From Bacteroidales bacterium (GTDB lineage Bacteria; Bacteroidota; Bacteroidia; Bacteroidales; WCHB1-69), in the NCBI GenBank assembly GCA_031257735.1, contig JAIROC010000074.1, positions 1-17,548 on the forward strand: a DNA stretch of 17,548 bases, written 5' to 3'. The notes beneath the pieces were generated by a model. The model was not told the DNA's origin, did no database searches, and was given only the letters and a program-made list of their open reading frames with translations. Of this stretch, positions 6,642-14,430 are shown piece after piece. The translations under genes and the position numbers were made by a program. The stretch's first letter is position 1. Every line of letters begins with the position of its first letter.

Positions 6642-9398
6642 ATGATAAACACAATGAAAATTATTTTTACAAGTATATTGCTCGGTTTGTTTATATCCAG
6701 CATTGCACAAAGCATTGCTCCTGTTTCTAATGACTTTGAAGCTGGAGTTGTTTTATTTAGAGTAACTGATGAATATGATGTCAGTCATATTCCCATGACG
6801 GAAGATGATTATGTTGATCCTGCTTTATTGCCCGAATTGTCGGATATTTTTGAGAGGTATGGAATAATACATCTTTCTCGTCCAGCGCTTGCTTTTGAAC
6901 ATCCTGTATTGTTACGTATTTTCAAAATGCAGTTTTCCTATACAGGAGGCATTGATATGTTGATTGAAGAGTTGGAAGCAAAAAAAGAAATTATACTATA
7001 CGCAGAAAAAAATCCTTACAAGAAACCATTCTTCAGACCCAATGATCCTTTTTACGGGAATGTGGACAATGCTAACCTTAAATGGCATTTAGACAGAATA
7101 TATGCAGAAGGAGCATGGCTTATTCAACAGGGAACACCCAATATTAAAGTAGCAATTGTCGATAATTATGTATGGGGGGCGCATCCCGATTTAAATATAG
7201 ACTCATCCAATCTGTACAATGCTATTAACAGGGAAATAGGAAATGCCTCTCCGCCATCTAACTATTCCCAAACCCCTTCCGATACATCTTATGAAAATTC
7301 TCACGGAACCCATGTCTCAGGCTTGGTTGGAGCAATCAACAATAATAATACAGGTATTGCTTCTATTGGCGGAGGCGTAACGCTTATGGGCGTACGTGTT
7401 TCTGGTGATAATGGCGGGTCTATGGCGAGATCTACGGAAGGAGTAAAATGGGCGGTAGAAAATGGAGCGAAAGTTATCAATATGTCTTATGGTTCCTCCT
7501 ATTATAGCAGGAGTGAGGAAGCAACATTCAGCGCATACGCTGAAGCTGGCGTTGTATTAGTAGCCGCAGCAGGAAATGAAGGAAATGAGGGAAATCCTTC
7601 CTCCTATCCTGCCTGCTATAGCAGTGTAATAAGTGTCGCAAGTATTGATGGAGATGAAAAATTATCGTACTTTTCACAATATGGAGCAGACAAAGCTGAT
7701 ATTGCCGCTCCGGGAGGTTTCATTAACAATTCACGCGCCTTTCCTAATATATTGAGTTCAACATACTGTAATTCTTATTTTTTGTCGGGTACTTATCCTT
7801 CTCTTTCCAATACTTACTATGACGGTATGCAGGGAACATCCATGTCTTCGCCTGTTGTTGCGGGTTTATGTGGGTTGTTGCTTTCGTTTGACAGTACATT
7901 AACTCCCGCTCAAATAAAAACACTGTTACAAACAACAGCTTCTCCGCTGCATCCAAATTCATCTACCAATATCGGAGGCAACGGTTATGTCAATGCTTTT
8001 GCAGCCTTGATGAAGTTAAGTGAAAATGTTCCTGTATTCAAGGCTTCTTCGGAGTTTTTAAATTGTCCCTATAATGAATACGTGGACAGTATTCTCGTTA
8101 TCTCTCATCAGGAATGGACTGTCAATGGAAATGTTCCTGCATGGATGAATGTTACGGAGAAAAATTATTATGGAAATTCCAAACGCTTGGTTTTCCATAT
8201 AGATAAAAATTTTTCAACTTATCCGCGTTCCTGTGAATTAAGTCTCTATTCTTCGGCTTTGGACAGTACCATTAAAATAACAATCTATCAAGTAAAACAT
8301 CCAAATACAGTTGAAGTCGATAAGAATATTGTCCGTATCAGTAAAGGACAAAACAACATATCTTTACTGAATATTACAAGTAATGTTCATTGGTGGATGA
8401 CAACAGGAACAATACCTTCATGGCTAACTATCAGCGATACGACAGGAGATACAAGCAAAATAATTACGTTTACAGCAACAACAGAGAATACGGATACTTC
8501 TGATAGATATTATTCATTTATTCTTTCGGGGGATGGCGTTTCGGATATTTATATGAATGTTATACAACATAACGAAGAACTCACTTTTTCGGTAAACAAA
8601 GACCTAATCACGCTGGGAAGTTCTAATCGTGCTATAGATACATTATGGATATTATCCAACACCGATTGGGTAATCACAGGTTATGATTCTAATTTAGTGT
8701 CCATTTATCCTACATCAGGAAACGGATTTGGATATGTTGTTATAAAAGCTAAAACTTCAAATACTAATTACACGACCAATACGACAACAGGATTATTTTA
8801 TTTAAATGGCATTAGTGACAAGATAATTATTGTTATTAACCAGCGGGCTGCTGATTTTTTACTTTTGCCCGAAAATTCATTTACCCTTGGACACGAACGA
8901 GGCGCGACTGTTGAAATTCCTGTTTATTCAAATATGTCATGGATAGTATTTACATCAGGCGATCCTTCATGGATATCTCCTGATATAACAAGCGGACAAG
9001 ACAGTTTGAGAATTGTTTTTACGGCTCTTTCCGCAAACGAAACAGGTAAAGCACGTTCCATTAAATACAGTATCAAAGCAATTTCTTCTTTGCATTCTGT
9101 TACTATTACACAGAATTTTACAGATGACGTTTCCATTATCGCAAATAATAACTCAGAAAAAGAATCAATACAAATTTATCCTAATCCCGCAAATGATTTT
9201 GTAGACATATCAACACAGAAAAATTTAATTAAACAAGTTCAACTATTAGAAATTCTCGGTAATACAGTTCAAACTGTTTCTTTTACAGGAAAAGATCAAG
9301 TCAGAATTGACTGTTCAAATCTTGCTGCCGGACTTTATATACTGCAAATCGCATTAAACGACAATACAATTATAACAAAAAAAATATCCAAACAATAA
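6642..9398 (+). CDS. Secreted subtilisin-like (S8) protease with BACON-like repeats and a T9SS sorting domain
   Basis: A 918-aa extracellular serine protease. The signal peptide runs to about residue 24; the ATG at 6654 (residue 5) is an equally good start. A prodomain-like segment covers ~30-140. The S8 catalytic domain spans ~145-460, with Asp174 (VAIVDNYV), His221 (NSHGTHVSG), oxyanion Asn312 (AAAGNEGN) and Ser400 (GTSMSSPVVAG). The residues after the Asp are NY rather than the usual T/S-G. Four BACON-like modules of about 80-90 aa follow, each built around a W-x-V/M-strand core (HQEWTVNG, NVHWWMTTG, NTDWVITG, NMSWIVFT) and a closing I-x-Q/N strand. Residues ~845-918 form the type A T9SS C-terminal domain (IQIYPNPANDFVDI to ITKKISKQ). 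It should be exported by Sec, then T9SS, and anchored at the surface. The S41 protease gene follows after 16 nt. Confidence 0.92.
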   Translation: MINTMKIIFTSILLGLFISSIAQSIAPVSNDFEAGVVLFRVTDEYDVSHIPMTEDDYVDPALLPELSDIFERYGIIHLSRPALAFEHPVLLRIFKMQFSYTGGIDMLIEELEAKKEIILYAEKNPYKKPFFRPNDPFYGNVDNANLKWHLDRIYAEGAWLIQQGTPNIKVAIVDNYVWGAHPDLNIDSSNLYNAINREIGNASPPSNYSQTPSDTSYENSHGTHVSGLVGAINNNNTGIASIGGGVTLMGVRVSGDNGGSMARSTEGVKWAVENGAKVINMSYGSSYYSRSEEATFSAYAEAGVVLVAAAGNEGNEGNPSSYPACYSSVISVASIDGDEKLSYFSQYGADKADIAAPGGFINNSRAFPNILSSTYCNSYFLSGTYPSLSNTYYDGMQGTSMSSPVVAGLCGLLLSFDSTLTPAQIKTLLQTTASPLHPNSSTNIGGNGYVNAFAALMKLSENVPVFKASSEFLNCPYNEYVDSILVISHQEWTVNGNVPAWMNVTEKNYYGNSKRLVFHIDKNFSTYPRSCELSLYSSALDSTIKITIYQVKHPNTVEVDKNIVRISKGQNNISLLNITSNVHWWMTTGTIPSWLTISDTTGDTSKIITFTATTENTDTSDRYYSFILSGDGVSDIYMNVIQHNEELTFSVNKDLITLGSSNRAIDTLWILSNTDWVITGYDSNLVSIYPTSGNGFGYVVIKAKTSNTNYTTNTTTGLFYLNGISDKIIIVINQRAADFLLLPENSFTLGHERGATVEIPVYSNMSWIVFTSGDPSWISPDITSGQDSLRIVFTALSANETGKARSIKYSIKAISSLHSVTITQNFTDDVSIIANNNSEKESIQIYPNPANDFVDISTQKNLIKQVQLLEILGNTVQTVSFTGKDQVRIDCSNLAAGLYILQIALNDNTIITKKISKQ

Positions 9399-9414
9399 TT
9401 TAAATAATACATTA

Positions 9415-11208
9415 ATGAATAAAGTAAAAATCAATACAATCAAACGAACCCTGCTTGTTTCCTTCACAGGAATATTATTGTTGAATACAACTATTTATAC
9501 ATCCAAAGCTCAAAGGAACTATGAAAATAATTATTTATTACAATCCCAAAAGATGAGTCGGCTGCTTCAGTTGATACATTTTGCTTATGTAGATACCGTA
9601 AATCTTGAAAAAATTGTAGAAAAGGGAACTATTGAAATGTTAAAAGAATTAGACCCCCACTCTACCTATATTCCGAGATCCGAAGTAACAAAAACCAATG
9701 AACCTTTATTGGGAAACTTTGAAGGCATTGGCGTTTCATTTCAAATAATAAAAGATACAATTGTTGTCATAGAACCTATTAAAGGCGGACCATCCGAACA
9801 GGTGGGAATACTCGCAGGAGATAAAATAGTGCAAATAAACGATAGCGTTGCAACCGGGAAAATATGTACAAACTCATGGGTATTCAGTAAACTGCGCGGT
9901 AAAAAAGGCTCAAGGGTTGTTGTGAAAATAAAGAGAAATACCAATCCAGAGTTATTATCTTTTACGATTATACGGGATAAAATTCCTATTCATAGCATTG
10001 AAGCCTACTTCATGATTAATAAGGAAACTGCTTATTTAAAGCTGGAACGTTTTTCACAAACAACAATGAATGAATTTATTCAGGCAATGACAGAACTGAA
10101 AGCTGCAGGTATGAAAAATTTGATTTTTGACCTTCGAGAAAATACAGGCGGCTATCTGAATACGGCTATAGATTTGGCGGATGAATTTCTTCCCAAAAAC
10201 ACTTTAGTGGTCTATACAATGGATAAACAAAAAGATAAACAAACATACAACACGCGCAAAGATGGTATTTTTGAAAGAGGAAAGTTGGTTGTACTTATTG
10301 ACGAATATTCAGCCTCTGCAAGTGAAATAGTTTCGGGCGCTATACAGGATTGGGATAGGGGAATTATTGTCGGAAGACGTTCTTTTGGAAAAGGGTTGGT
10401 ACAAATTCCAACCATGCTTCCAGACAGTTCTGTTATCAGATTAACTACATCCCGTTATTATATTCCAAGTGGACGTTATATTCAAAAACCCTACGAAGGT
10501 GTAGAAGATTACAGCCGTGATGCTATTAAACGATATAATGCAGGAGAGTTAACCCATGCAGACAGTATTCATTTTCCTGATTCTCTTAAATATTATACTG
10601 CAAAAAACAGAATTGTTTACGGGGGAGGCGGTATTATGCCTGATATATTTGTTCCGATGGACACCATTAAAGTATCTAACTATTATTGGAAATTGTTCCG
10701 TAATAATATTTTCAATCAATTTGTTCTTTCATACCTCGCAGATGAAAAAAGTAATATACTGAAACAATATCCTACCTTTGAACTGTTTAATGATAACTTT
10801 CAGGTAAATCAGGAATTACGAAATAAATTTTACGATTATGCGAAAAAGGAAAATGTAACTGACTCTATTACTTTTGACTTCAAATCGTATTTGGATGGAT
10901 TTATCGCTTCAAACAAAGATACGTTAAATAAAATTTTCACTTCTCAAGATGAAGTAAATAATAATGATAAGTTTCAACAAATGCTGACAGAATACATTGA
11001 CACCGAAATTGAAAAGAAAAAACAAGCCGACCAAAATTTCGATACAGATGCACAAATTGAACGACAAATAAAGACATTGATTGCGCGTAATCTATACGAT
11101 GCTAACAAATCTACCAAAATTTGGTTAACAATGGATGAAACATACAAACGCGCTCTCGAAATAATAAATGATACTAACTTATTCAAGAAACTAAAAATTA
11201 CGTATTAG
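9415..11208 (+). CDS. C-terminal processing peptidase (S41A) with PDZ domain
   Basis: A 597-aa periplasmic serine protease of the CtpA/Prc type, which degrades or trims proteins from their C-termini. A signal peptide or anchor covers ~11-33 (LLVSFTGILLLNTTIYTSKAQ region). DPHSTYIP at 80-87 is a family hallmark. The PDZ domain lies at ~100-180 (GIGVSF, GGPSEQVGILAGDKIVQIN). The S41 core runs ~195-365 and contains LRENTGGYL and YSASASEIVSG (298-308). Ser301 is the probable nucleophile and Lys326 (FGKG) the base, 25 residues apart as in Prc. The C-terminal ~200 residues are helical and charged, as in Bacteroidota members. It starts 16 nt after the S8 protease stop, so the two are probably cotranscribed. 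No partner or substrate is evident. Confidence 0.93.
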   Translation: MNKVKINTIKRTLLVSFTGILLLNTTIYTSKAQRNYENNYLLQSQKMSRLLQLIHFAYVDTVNLEKIVEKGTIEMLKELDPHSTYIPRSEVTKTNEPLLGNFEGIGVSFQIIKDTIVVIEPIKGGPSEQVGILAGDKIVQINDSVATGKICTNSWVFSKLRGKKGSRVVVKIKRNTNPELLSFTIIRDKIPIHSIEAYFMINKETAYLKLERFSQTTMNEFIQAMTELKAAGMKNLIFDLRENTGGYLNTAIDLADEFLPKNTLVVYTMDKQKDKQTYNTRKDGIFERGKLVVLIDEYSASASEIVSGAIQDWDRGIIVGRRSFGKGLVQIPTMLPDSSVIRLTTSRYYIPSGRYIQKPYEGVEDYSRDAIKRYNAGELTHADSIHFPDSLKYYTAKNRIVYGGGGIMPDIFVPMDTIKVSNYYWKLFRNNIFNQFVLSYLADEKSNILKQYPTFELFNDNFQVNQELRNKFYDYAKKENVTDSITFDFKSYLDGFIASNKDTLNKIFTSQDEVNNNDKFQQMLTEYIDTEIEKKKQADQNFDTDAQIERQIKTLIARNLYDANKSTKIWLTMDETYKRALEIINDTNLFKKLKITY

Positions 11209-11244
11209 TTTGAAATCATAGCTTAAGTCATATAACGGAATTGA

Positions 11245-11498
11245 CAGAACTCTTGACTTGGCACAGATTGGATTGTCGCGATTTTAATAGTTGTTTTAAT
11301 CCGCACTAATATTGGCTATATGTTCCGCAGGGACAGCATTTTATTAATCGTATGCTTCAGCTTACGGTTAATAAAGTATTGTCCCTGCGGGATTTTCAGT
11401 CAATGCATAGTTTTATTCGCGACAATATCAATTTTTGGCGCTGTTTTTATAAATCGCTTATTATTAGTTCCTGTATCTGTCTCAAGTCAGGAGTTCTG
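11245..11498. mobile_element. MITE-like palindromic element (254 bp)
   Basis: The ends are inverted repeats: 11245-11268 matches the reverse complement of 11475-11498 at 21 of 24 positions (core AGAACTC-T/C-TGACTTG). Inside lies a second perfect 10-bp inverted pair, ATTGTCGCGA (11272-11281) with TCGCGACAAT (11417-11426). At the centre is a 66-nt hairpin (11325-11390). No coding frame is present. Size and structure suit a miniature inverted-repeat element or a large structured intergenic repeat. No convincing target-site duplication flanks it, so mobility is inferred only from the terminal repeats. Confidence 0.5.
11325..11390. repeat. Long central hairpin, arms about 28 bp
   Basis: The left arm begins CCGCAGGGACA and the right arm ends TGTCCCTGCGG; that 11-bp pairing is perfect. 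The arms continue through an A/T-rich stretch (TTATTAA / TTAATAA) to CGTA/TACG with about three or four mismatches and a loop of about 9 nt (TGCTTCAGC). It starts 116 bp after the S41 protease stop and could terminate that transcript, although no T-run follows on the plus strand. Confidence 0.65.
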
Positions 11499-11500
11499 AG

Positions 11501-11670
11501 ATTCCTTTTCTTGTTGCCGTAGATTCTTTTTCCTGTTGCCGTAGATTCTTTTTCCTGTTGCTGTAAATTTCTTTCCTTATTGCTGTAAATTTCTTTCCTT
11601 ATTGCCGTAAATTTCTTTCCTTATTGCCGTAAATTTCTATAAGGATAGCCGTAAATTTCTTTCCTTATAG
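11501..11670. repeat. 22-bp tandem repeat array (about 7.7 units)
   Basis: Units start at 11501, 11523, 11545, 11567, 11589, 11611, 11633 and 11655 (the last truncated). The later units read ATTTCTTTCCTTATTGCCGTAA. The first three are variants (ATTCTTTTTCCTGTTGCCGTAG); units 5 and 6 are identical. Divergence is graded along the array, as expected from unequal duplication. The period is not a multiple of three, and no frame runs through it. Unit 7 replaces TTCCTTATTG with a complementary-looking TATAAGGATAG, which creates the terminal hairpin. The array begins 2 bp after the MITE-like element. Confidence 0.8.
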
Positions 11671-11690
11671 AAATTTACGGCTATCCTTAT
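11639..11690. repeat. Perfect 22-bp inverted repeat with 8-nt loop
   Basis: Arm 11639-11660 is the exact reverse complement of 11669-11690, with loop TTCCTTAT. The right arm is an inverted copy of array unit 7, so the tandem array switches orientation here. On either strand this would fold into a very stable stem. It has no T-run, so it is not a classic terminator. From here to about 12000 I see no gene or strong signal. Confidence 0.85.
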
Positions 11691-12005
11691 GGAAATTTCA
11701 CCCTATCCTTCAATAGAAACCTTACATCGGCTTATCTATTGTCAATCAGAAAAATACCTTTTTTTATCAGTCGGTAAAAAATGACAACATAAAATGGAGA
11801 ATCTTTTCCTCCGCGCAACAAGAAATACAAAGGAATTAGTCTGAATGGAAAATGAATAATGAAAACAGTCATCTTTCTGCCAAATGTTTGTTTTTTTCTC
11901 TAAGGACAAGTCATAGTTATTCCCCTCATTTAAAGATAAATGATTTTTTATTTTTAATATTAGTGCGCTTCCCTGAGATGAGTTTTCGGACAGATAATAT
12001 ATTTC

Positions 12006-12035
12006 AAAAAATTTTTATACATATATTTATGTATA
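12006..12035 (-). terminator. Probable terminator of the XRE-ATPase-effector cassette
   Basis: On the minus strand TATACATA (12035-12028) pairs with TATGTATA (12023-12016) across a 4-nt loop, followed by AAAATTTTTT. It lies 25 nt after the last stop of the cassette. The stem is A/T-only, so it is weak. Confidence 0.45.
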
Positions 12036-12060
12036 ACATATCAAGTTACCCTTTTCCCGT

Positions 12061-12657
12061 TTACGCTTTCAAATTCAAATTCTCTGTCGAAATCACTTTA
12101 ACAGCATTAATTCCACACATAATAGCACATTTTGTTTTTCTGATTTCTCTCAAATCATTCGGGCTCATATTCCAGCTTTCAAATGGAGTCCTACATGAAT
12201 AGTTTGGGGCTGAAAAAATCAGATAAGCTAATCGTTTTTTGTCAATAATACTATAACTACGAAACAAATCTAATGTTTGCAGCAGTTGGTTTCGTGCCGA
12301 TTTCAATTCTTTGCCGAGATTTTTTCTCTTTGGGTATTTCAATTCCAGAAAAATAACCCAAGTTTTATTTGAAGTAATTGTCGGATATAAAATTCCTTCA
12401 CAGTGTGATATGTCAGTTGTTGTGCCCAATAGTTTTGTATTATCTTTAAAAACGACAAAATTTATCTTTGCCAAGGGCGTATTATTGATAATGAAAGCCT
12501 TTATATCGGCAGGTTTCGTATTTGCCCATTCAACTCCTCGTGTTTTATTCGTTTGATTGGAGTAATCCATTATATAGATTTTTTCAGCATTATCGGTGTA
12601 AAAGTCAGGAACAGTTTCAGCAAATGTGGCTTTAATTTTACGCTCCATCATCATCAT
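12061..12657 (-). CDS. Unrecognised small protein with PD-(D/E)xK-like motif, partner of the ATPase
   Basis: A 198-aa soluble protein with no signal peptide or membrane segment; I do not recognise its family. The centre resembles a PD-(D/E)xK nuclease core. A strand ends at HCEGIL (Glu87 as possible first acid), then a turn leads to a hydrophobic strand VIFLELKYPK carrying Glu105-x-Lys107. A long helix follows with RNQLLQTLDLF (122-132), then another strand YLIFSAP. It is therefore a candidate nuclease, but the first acidic residue is unusual and the fold is unproven. The gene overlaps the upstream ATPase by 20 nt and opens with four in-frame ATGs, so translation is probably coupled and the exact start is uncertain. 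Being last in an XRE-ATPase operon suggests an effector of a defence or toxin-like system. Confidence 0.75.
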   Translation of the reverse strand: MMMMERKIKATFAETVPDFYTDNAEKIYIMDYSNQTNKTRGVEWANTKPADIKAFIINNTPLAKINFVVFKDNTKLLGTTTDISHCEGILYPTITSNKTWVIFLELKYPKRKNLGKELKSARNQLLQTLDLFRSYSIIDKKRLAYLIFSAPNYSCRTPFESWNMSPNDLREIRKTKCAIMCGINAVKVISTENLNLKA

Positions 12658-13927
12658 AATACTTTAAGAAGGTATAATAATCATCCATCAATTCTTTCAT
12701 CTCTTCGTCAAAATAATTGCTGCCGATAAGTCCATCTTCCTGTTGGATTTTCACTAATTTTCCCTTTTCTATTTGATAAATAGAAACATCATCTGGATTT
12801 ATCAGTGCGGATTTACAGACAACTAAACTTTTATCTTCATCATCCATTTTATCAAAAACAATTTTGCCTATCATACAATTATTCAACGCATAAAGAATAT
12901 AAGGACTATGCGTGGTTATAGTCAACCTGTGATTTCTTTCATTATCGACACATTTATTCAACAAATAATATACTAAATCGCGTTGCGTTTTTGGGAAAAG
13001 GTTTTGTTCGGGTTCTTCTATAATAAATAGCGTATCATGAGCAGAAAATAACATTTTTCTTACCTTATCATATTCTTCAACTAATCTAAGAACCTGTTCG
13101 TCTTTTGCTATTAGTTTTTCATTTATTATATCCATTTTTTCTTTACCTGTTTCAGTATTTTCATCGGAATATTTTTTTAATATCAATTCTTCAACTAATA
13201 TTTGATTAGTCTTTCTTATTTTTTCTTCCAATAGCTCAAAAGAAATATTTTCGTCTTTACTGTAAAATCCGTTTGTCAAATAATCTATTGTAGCAATTAA
13301 AGGAGTAATAGATTGTAATCCACTCGAAGCATTAGACAACAGAATATCATACAATTCTCCATTTTGCTTATGCAGAATATGGTCTTCATCTGAATTTTCA
13401 TCGTAATAGTATTCCAAATCCAAATTTAAAATAGAAAGGGTATTCTCTTTTGAATAGTTCTTTTTCTCGTCAAACCAATCAAACATAAAACTGCGAATAT
13501 TTGTGCTATCAAATGTAACCTTTTTTACTTCAGGTAAAATAATCATATTTCTTTCAGAAGGAATATAAGACAACTTACTTCTTTGATAGGCATATCGATT
13601 TGTCCAATCAATAGAAAATTGTTTGTCGCTATATTCTATTTTTACGACATCACTTTGGAAAGAAATGTATCTATTCTGATTTTTAAAATAGCCTTTAAGT
13701 TTATGAAAAGATTCAAGTTGCTCTATAAAATAATGTCTATTATCCTGATATGTTTTTAGTGATTGACTTGTTGCTACATCTTTCTCCACCCAAGTACAAT
13801 AACTGATAATTTTGGCAATAGTACTTTTACCACTGCTTTGTTGTCCCATAAACACGTTAATCTTGTTGAGACTTAAGTCCGCCTCTCTTATGGGACCGAT
13901 ATTTCTGATTTTTATTGTTGTTGTCAT
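12638..13927 (-). CDS. AAA15/OLD-like SMC-type ATPase
   Basis: A 429-aa cytoplasmic ATPase of the ABC/SMC-like class seen in OLD, AriA and similar defence proteins. Walker A GQQSSGKST is at residues 28-36, within IRNIGPIREADLSLNKINVFMG. The ABC-like signature LSNASSGLQS is at 197-206, Walker B FIIEEPEQNLF at 301-311, and the H-loop TTHSPYIL at 338-345. All motifs are intact. The middle (about 220-295) is charged and helical, probably a short coiled coil. There is no TOPRIM domain after the H-loop, so it is not a full OLD nuclease, and the neighbour is not a TOPRIM protein, so it is not standard PARIS. The ATG lies 13 nt after the XRE stop; the downstream gene overlaps it by 20 nt. The ATPase class is secure; the function is inferred from context. 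Confidence 0.9.
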   Translation of the reverse strand: MTTTIKIRNIGPIREADLSLNKINVFMGQQSSGKSTIAKIISYCTWVEKDVATSQSLKTYQDNRHYFIEQLESFHKLKGYFKNQNRYISFQSDVVKIEYSDKQFSIDWTNRYAYQRSKLSYIPSERNMIILPEVKKVTFDSTNIRSFMFDWFDEKKNYSKENTLSILNLDLEYYYDENSDEDHILHKQNGELYDILLSNASSGLQSITPLIATIDYLTNGFYSKDENISFELLEEKIRKTNQILVEELILKKYSDENTETGKEKMDIINEKLIAKDEQVLRLVEEYDKVRKMLFSAHDTLFIIEEPEQNLFPKTQRDLVYYLLNKCVDNERNHRLTITTHSPYILYALNNCMIGKIVFDKMDDEDKSLVVCKSALINPDDVSIYQIEKGKLVKIQQEDGLIGSNYFDEEMKELMDDYYTFLKYYDDDGA

Positions 13928-13940
13928 ATTTTTTCTATGT

Positions 13941-14228
13941 TTAATTTTGATTTATATTCTTCTTTGCAATGTTCGACACTTTATTTGAAAACTCCTTTTC
14001 TTCGGCAATCATTACACTAATTTGGTCGGCAAGCCCAAGCGTTAAGAGTTCTTCCTTATCACCATGCAAAAGTTTGGCAATAATAGAGATATGCTCTTTG
14101 CCAGCACGACAATTGCCTTTCTCAATTTTACAATACGAAACGGTATCAATATCCAATACTGCCGTCAATTTTCGCTGCGGAATTTGGCGGTCTTCGTGTA
14201 ATTGTTTTATCCTTTCATTGAACATCAT
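13941..14228 (-). CDS. XRE-family (Cro/C1-type) helix-turn-helix regulator
   Basis: A 95-aa DNA-binding protein. The HTH occupies about residues 4-62: ERIKQLHEDRQIPQRKLTAVL (5-25), then recognition-helix region DIDTVSYCKIEKG (26-38), closing with IIAKLLHGDKEELLTL. The C-terminal ~30 residues form a charged helix, probably for dimerisation. This ERIKQL-x5-PQRKLA-type regulator in Bacteroidota is familiar from restriction-modification and other defence cassettes, where it acts like a controller protein. Two ATGs stand at the start; either may be used. It leads a three-gene operon (13-nt gap to the ATPase). A TAnnTTTG box 34 nt upstream, with TTTGC direct repeats beside it, suggests autoregulation. 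Confidence 0.9.
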   Translation of the reverse strand: MMFNERIKQLHEDRQIPQRKLTAVLDIDTVSYCKIEKGNCRAGKEHISIIAKLLHGDKEELLTLGLADQISVMIAEEKEFSNKVSNIAKKNINQN

Positions 14229-14261
14229 AACTTATAAATTTATTGTCTTGCAAATTTTTGG

Positions 14262-14269
14262 CAAATGTA
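14262..14269 (-). promoter_or_regulatory. Bacteroidota-type -7 element for the XRE cassette
   Basis: The minus strand reads TACATTTG, matching TAnnTTTG, 34 nt upstream of the XRE start. Just downstream, TTTGC occurs twice, 11 nt apart (within TTTGCCAAAAATTTGCAAG). This could be the regulator's own operator. No other signal is clear between here and the glycan operon. Confidence 0.5.
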
Positions 14270-14412
14270 CGAAATAAACAAATATATTCTTCTAAAAGGA
14301 GAAAAAACTTATTCATCAAAAAGGAGAGTTCATTGAATATCATTAAATTATTTGTTTATAAACTAATTTCTTATTTGTTTAAGGAAATCAAAAAAGAATA
14401 CCTCGCAGAGAC

Positions 14413-14430
14413 AATCCTTAGAATCCTTAG
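14413..14430. repeat. 9-bp tandem duplication across the sugar transferase stop codon
   Basis: AATCCTTAG is repeated twice in tandem. The second copy contains the TAA stop (minus strand) of the sugar transferase. It is small and possibly a slippage product. Confidence 0.5.

Noticed and set aside
11501..11670. CRISPR array
   Set aside because: The 22-bp units are directly adjacent with no spacers, and no cas genes are present.
11852..12202. 116-codon plus-strand open frame
   Set aside because: Its 3' part is antisense to the 198-aa cassette protein and the rest is low-complexity AT-rich sequence; no domain or credible context.
12061..13927. Assignment of the ATPase pair to PARIS, Septu or Gabija
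   Set aside because: The partner shows no TOPRIM, HNH or helicase motifs, and the ATPase lacks a TOPRIM domain.
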